NCBI RefSeq assembly: GCF_039652435.2
Contig: NZ_CP190246.1
Location: 1,612,001 to 1,676,000, forward strand
Length of the DNA: 64,000 bases
From: Niabella insulamsoli
Lineage (GTDB): Bacteria; Bacteroidota; Bacteroidia; Chitinophagales; Chitinophagaceae
Direction of reading: 5' to 3'
Each line of letters begins with the position of its first letter. Positions within the stretch are counted from its first letter, which is position 1. The position numbers and the translations under genes were made by a program. Positions 60,697-64,000 of the stretch are shown here, piece by piece. The notes under the pieces are model-generated. The model worked only from the letters and a program-made list of their open reading frames with translations. It searched no databases and was not told the DNA's origin.

Positions 60697-61869
60697 TCAT
60701 TTCCTTTTTGACTTTTCCCAGGCGGCGCTTTGCGATTTTTTAAAGTATCTGTTAATGCCGGCGATTACAGCATAATTCATCATGCAGAAGTAATAAGGAA
60801 TAAAGCAGGCTTTTATGCGCAACTGCCTCTTTTCGAAAAAATATCCCAAAAGGCTAAGAGCATAAAATAGCACCTGCGCTATCAGCAATAGCTTATAAAT
60901 GGAAGCGTGGTCGCCTGCTACGATCGCAATATTAAGAATGAATACCAGGATCATAAGAAACGGTGTGACCGTCCATCTTAATACGCGATGGCTTATGTAT
61001 TGAAAAGTGAGAATGGGATTATTAAATGGGTTGATGGCTTTTTTTAACCTCATGATGGATTGCATACCGCCGGCTGCAATCCTGATTTTTCTTTTGAGCT
61101 CTTCTTTTGAGTTGGCCGATGCGGTTTCAAGCGCGTAGGCTTTTGGTTCGTAGGCGATAATATAACCCTTCTCCGCAATGCGCATCGCAATCATGTGATC
61201 ATCGATGATCGTGTCTGCTTCAACAGGCTGGTAAAGACTGCGGCGAATGCTGAAAAGTTCACCAGCGGCGCCTACATTACTATACAATTCATAATCCCAT
61301 TTTTTCAAGGCGGATTCATACTTCCAGTAAAAGCCTTCACCGGCCGAACTGGCATCGGCTGTGGCTTCCATCATGATCTTTTTTTCTCCGGCTACGGCGC
61401 CCACTTTTGGGTTTTGATAATGTTTTACCAGTTCGCGAATCGCGTCTTTATTGAGGAATGTGTTGGCATCGGTAAAAACCACAATATCGCTGTTGAGTTC
61501 CGGTAACACCCGCTTGATGGCAGCCATTTTACCCGATCGTTCCGGTTTGTGAAATAATCTTACTTCCGGGTAGCGCTCAATTTTTTCAGGGGTGCGGTCG
61601 TTTGATCCGTCAGTCACAAAAACAATATCGAAAAGGGTCGGAGGGTAATCCAGTTCCAGGCAATTTTTTATTTTTTCCTCAATATAATCTTCTTCGTTAT
61701 AGGCCGCAATTAACAAAGCAACGGTCGGCAACGCTGTATCAGGAACGTTATATGCCACGTTTTTTTTACCCATCCATCTTTTTATTCTGATAAGGATATA
61801 TAAAAAAATGCCATAGCCGGCAAAGGCATAAAAAACGATAAAAAGACTGATCCAGAATAGTATTATCAT
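60697..61869 (-). CDS. Family 2 glycosyltransferase, membrane-bound
   Basis: The 390-aa processive-type GT2 has one N-terminal span (ILFWISLFIVFYAFAGYGIF), the GT-A domain with AAYNEEDYIEEKI, DIVFVTDGSNDRTPEKI (about 82-98), VVFTDANTFLNKDAIRE (DxD-type, about 130-146) and DDHMIAMRIAEKGYIIAYEP, then three C-terminal spans from about 295. Architecture resembles polysaccharide synthases of the BcsA/IcaA class. Product unknown. Its start overlaps the next glycosyltransferase stop by four bases. Confidence 0.92.
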   Translation of the reverse strand: MIILFWISLFIVFYAFAGYGIFLYILIRIKRWMGKKNVAYNVPDTALPTVALLIAAYNEEDYIEEKIKNCLELDYPPTLFDIVFVTDGSNDRTPEKIERYPEVRLFHKPERSGKMAAIKRVLPELNSDIVVFTDANTFLNKDAIRELVKHYQNPKVGAVAGEKKIMMEATADASSAGEGFYWKYESALKKWDYELYSNVGAAGELFSIRRSLYQPVEADTIIDDHMIAMRIAEKGYIIAYEPKAYALETASANSKEELKRKIRIAAGGMQSIMRLKKAINPFNNPILTFQYISHRVLRWTVTPFLMILVFILNIAIVAGDHASIYKLLLIAQVLFYALSLLGYFFEKRQLRIKACFIPYYFCMMNYAVIAGINRYFKKSQSAAWEKSKRK

Positions 61870-62780
61870 GATAGTTTATAACCGAGTGATGCGCTCTTCG
61901 ATGAATGCGTAAAATTCCACCACAAGCCTTTCAATGTTTGAACGGCTAAATCTGTTCTTCCGTTTTTTAAGTGTACCAAAACCTGTTTGGGTGTGGCCAC
62001 GAAGGTATAATAAGCAGTAAAGAAAGCAGTTTTATAAGCGTTTGTGTTTTTCCTGACGTAAAGCATACGGTTGCGGCTCATGAAAAAAGATTTGATGGGG
62101 CTTGCTTTGCCCACGCTCATCGATTCTTTATGATAGATAACAGCCTTGCCCGTAAACCAGATTTTTTTGCCAATTCGCTTAAATTTCTCACACCAGTCCA
62201 GCTCTTCATAATAAAGAAAATAGCGCTCGTCCATCAATCCCGCGCGTTCCAAATCATCCTTTCGGCACATCACCGCCGCACCGTGACAAAAACCGGTTTC
62301 GCGGCTGTCGTCATTATACTGCCCCTTGTCTTGTTCAAAAGAACCGATGGCCGCATTGCGCGCCGTGAAATAATTCATCTCAGAAAAGCCGGCATATTGA
62401 ATTATGTCCTTTTGTTCGAAAAATTTAATCAGCGGCGACAGCAACCCAATTTCCGGGTGCTGTTCCATTTCTCTAACAAGCGTTGATACAAAGGAAGCGG
62501 TAATTTCCGTGTCGTTGTTTAACAACAAAATATAAGTACCGTTAGCGCTTTTGATACCCAGGTTATTGCCCCCGGCGTAACCCAGGTTTTTGGATGAGTG
62601 AATGTAAACAAGGTCGGGATAAGCCTCAATGAAGTCGAGCCGCCAGTTCTTCGCAGGCGCATTATCAACCAGGATAACCTCCACTTCATGGGGATCAGCG
62701 AACTGCCTGACCGATTTTAGAAATTCGATGGTAACAGCGGGTTGGTTGTAATTAACGGTTATTATGGAAGTCAGAGGCAT
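61866..62780 (-). CDS. Family 2 glycosyltransferase, rhamnosyltransferase-like
   Basis: The 304-aa soluble GT2 starts MPLTSIITVNYNQPAVTIEF. It has VILVDNAPAKNW (about 34-45), SSKNLGYAGGNNLGIKSANG (about 61-80), ILLLNNDTEITASFVSTLV (DxD-type, about 83-101), FCHGAAVMCRKDDLERAG and the ERYFLYYEELDWCEKFKRIG motif typical of WbbL-type rhamnosyltransferases. It is upstream of the membrane GT2 with a four-base overlap, so both probably act on one surface glycan. Confidence 0.92.
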   Translation of the reverse strand: MPLTSIITVNYNQPAVTIEFLKSVRQFADPHEVEVILVDNAPAKNWRLDFIEAYPDLVYIHSSKNLGYAGGNNLGIKSANGTYILLLNNDTEITASFVSTLVREMEQHPEIGLLSPLIKFFEQKDIIQYAGFSEMNYFTARNAAIGSFEQDKGQYNDDSRETGFCHGAAVMCRKDDLERAGLMDERYFLYYEELDWCEKFKRIGKKIWFTGKAVIYHKESMSVGKASPIKSFFMSRNRMLYVRKNTNAYKTAFFTAYYTFVATPKQVLVHLKNGRTDLAVQTLKGLWWNFTHSSKSASLGYKLS

Positions 62781-62808
62781 CGGTCACGAAGATAAAATCT
62801 TTTCGTAA

Positions 62809-63399
62809 TCAATGGGTCGACAATGTCAGCAATTTTTGGTGTAGTTCAAAAACCTGCTTTATCACCGATTCCTTTTCATTGTTGTCGATGATAAACTGGC
62901 ATTGGTTCATCTTTTGTTTTTCTTCCATTTGCTTTTCCATTCGCGACCGGATCTCGGCCGCTGAGAGCCCGCTGCGTTTCCTTACACGATCGATGCGCAA
63001 TGCTTCTTCGGTCCACACGCCAATGATATAATCAAGATGCCGTTCGCTGCTGCTTTCGAAAATAAGCGCTGACTCTTTAATGGCGTAGGCGGCATTTTGC
63101 TGTCCAAACCATTCGATAGAATCCTGAATGGTGGCCGGATGCACGATTTCGTTGATCCGTTGTAGTTGCTGATCGTCGTTAAAAACAATAGATGCCAGGA
63201 AACTCCGGTCGAGCCGGTTGTTTTTATAAGTTTCTGTGCCGAACTGGTTGATAAGTTGCTCCCGGATAGACTCATTTTCATCCATCAGCCTTTTGGCTGC
63301 CTGGTCAGAATCGTATATGGGAATGCCGAGGGTAGAAAAAATATTGGCAATGGTTGTTTTACCACTGCCAATACCGCCTGTAAGGCCAATTCTTAACAT
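62809..63399 (-). CDS. coaE: Dephospho-CoA kinase
   Basis: CoaE phosphorylates dephospho-CoA in the last step of coenzyme A synthesis. The 196-aa protein has the P-loop IGLTGGIGSGKTTIANIF (about 4-21), the CoA-site IPIYDSDQAAKRLMDE (about 27-42), an LIFESSSERHLDYIIGVW segment and RKRSGLSAAEIRSRMEKQM. Length is canonical. Confidence 0.96.
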   Translation of the reverse strand: MLRIGLTGGIGSGKTTIANIFSTLGIPIYDSDQAAKRLMDENESIREQLINQFGTETYKNNRLDRSFLASIVFNDDQQLQRINEIVHPATIQDSIEWFGQQNAAYAIKESALIFESSSERHLDYIIGVWTEEALRIDRVRKRSGLSAAEIRSRMEKQMEEKQKMNQCQFIIDNNEKESVIKQVFELHQKLLTLSTH

Positions 63400-63442
63400 A
63401 CCTGATATTTTAGGCTATGCAAAATATTTACGGAACGATCCG

Positions 63443-63772
63443 TTATTTCGTAGCTGCAGGAGCTGCAGGCTTGTTGATTTGCGCAGTCCACTCCATGCTG
63501 ATCGCCGATTTTTCAATTTTAATATAATTGCCCGGGCTGATCTCAATATTTAAAGTGCCATCTTCATTCACTTGCTGAATTTTGCCATGTATGCCGGCGA
63601 TAGTTACAATGCGGTCGCCCTTTTGAAGGTCTTCAATAAATTTTTTCTGGTTTTTTGCTTTTTTTGCCTGGGGACGGATGAAGAAAAGCCAAAAAACGAG
63701 TATCATTCCAACCAGAAAAATCAATTGGAAAGATCCGCCGCCGCCCTGTGCTTGTAAAATGTAATTCGTCAT
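63443..63772 (-). CDS. yajC: Preprotein translocase subunit YajC
   Basis: YajC is the small accessory protein of SecDF. The 109-aa protein has one N-terminal span (FQLIFLVGMILVFWLFFIRP, about 16-35) followed by the family motif QAKKAKNQKKFIEDLQKGDRIVTIAGIHGKI (about 36-66). It lies between coaE and the DUF1573 gene, a common Bacteroidetes arrangement. Confidence 0.95.
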   Translation of the reverse strand: MTNYILQAQGGGGSFQLIFLVGMILVFWLFFIRPQAKKAKNQKKFIEDLQKGDRIVTIAGIHGKIQQVNEDGTLNIEISPGNYIKIEKSAISMEWTAQINKPAAPAATK

Positions 63773-63796
63773 TATTATATGTATTAAACTTTTAAT

Positions 63797-64000
63797 TTAT
63801 TTAACCACGTTTACTTTAAAGGTCAACGTGTGTTGTGTAAATGGTTTGGTATTGGCTGTTACAATAACTGTTTTTGTGTGTGTGCCTTCGCTCTGATGTT
63901 CGCTATTAAATTTGGCCACAATTTTTTCTTCGTTATTGGGAAGAATAGGTTTTTCCGGTTTTTCTGCTACGGTGCAGCCACAGCCGGGCGCTACGTTGGA
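63797..64000 (-). CDS. DUF1573 protein, C-terminal part (cut by window edge)
   Basis: The minus-strand frame is open from base 64000 to a TAA at 63797-63799 (67 residues). It begins SNVAPGCGCTVAEKPEKPIL and ends TKPFTQHTLTFKVNVVK. The GCGCT motif followed by a beta-sandwich end is characteristic of DUF1573, usually a secreted or periplasmic protein. The start lies outside the window. The stop is 24 bases before the yajC start. Confidence 0.88.
   Translation of the reverse strand, partial: SNVAPGCGCTVAEKPEKPILPNNEEKIVAKFNSEHQSEGTHTKTVIVTANTKPFTQHTLTFKVNVVK

Noticed and set aside
61971..62486. 171-codon plus-strand ORF over the rhamnosyltransferase-like gene
   Set aside because: Antisense shadow of a clear GT2 gene.

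Overview
The window looks like a chromosomal segment of a Bacteroidetes bacterium, probably of the Chitinophagaceae type. Evidence is the set of phylum-typical families (DUF2723, DUF4294, DUF1599, a BT_3928-like DoxX protein, BshC, MnmD), the gene order miaB / sigma-54 activator / lptE / unknown / secG, and promoters of the Bacteroidetes form TTTG-N19-TAnnTTTG. Both ends cut genes: an ABC transporter at base 1 and a DUF1573 protein at base 64000. I saw no rRNA, tRNA or CRISPR array.

Layout. 1-2.8 kb (minus): ispE, a single-domain terpene-cyclase-like protein with a DxDDTA motif, and an ABC exporter, possibly one unit. 2.9-20.2 kb: housekeeping genes, including bifunctional nuclease, etfBA, tilS, a lipoprotein aldose epimerase, mnmD, trmH, yihY-mltG, the miaB-to-secG operon, DUF177-rpmF-plsX and a BASS-type transporter. 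20.4-28.65 kb: an accessory island with a type I restriction-modification operon (hsdM-hsdS-transposase-hsdR) and GNAT acetyltransferases. It is punctuated by attC-like inverted-repeat structures and REP-like palindromes. hsdR carries a one-base frameshift and an in-frame palindrome insertion. 28.8-34.5 kb: ssb, a DUF2723 membrane protein, DUF4294 and DUF92.

34.6-51.1 kb is an aromatic amino-acid region. The first unit is pheA, an aminotransferase, tyrA and DAHP synthase/chorismate mutase, followed by aroB, aroA and aroC. The second unit is trpEGDCF. Each unit begins with a ribosome-mediated attenuator that can be read directly. A Phe-rich leader peptide (7 Phe and 1 Tyr in 23 residues) precedes pheA, and a leader with three consecutive Trp codons precedes trpE. 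Both have alternative hairpins ending in an intrinsic terminator. Both share the same promoter geometry, which puts the predicted transcription start at, or a few bases before, the leader ATG, so the leader peptides may be translated from leaderless mRNA. Between the two units lie a small stress membrane protein, bshC, purE and an L,D-transpeptidase. trpB and trpA are not in the window.

51.1-64 kb: acs, a PduO-type adenosyltransferase, an acyltransferase, folP, DUF1599, a DoxX protein, an ABC permease, DUF721, recF, a phosphopantetheinyl transferase, two family-2 glycosyltransferases, coaE, yajC and the partial DUF1573 gene.

The strongest observations are the paired Phe and Trp attenuators, the DxDDTA single-domain cyclase-like protein beside ispE, and the structure of the restriction-modification/GNAT island.
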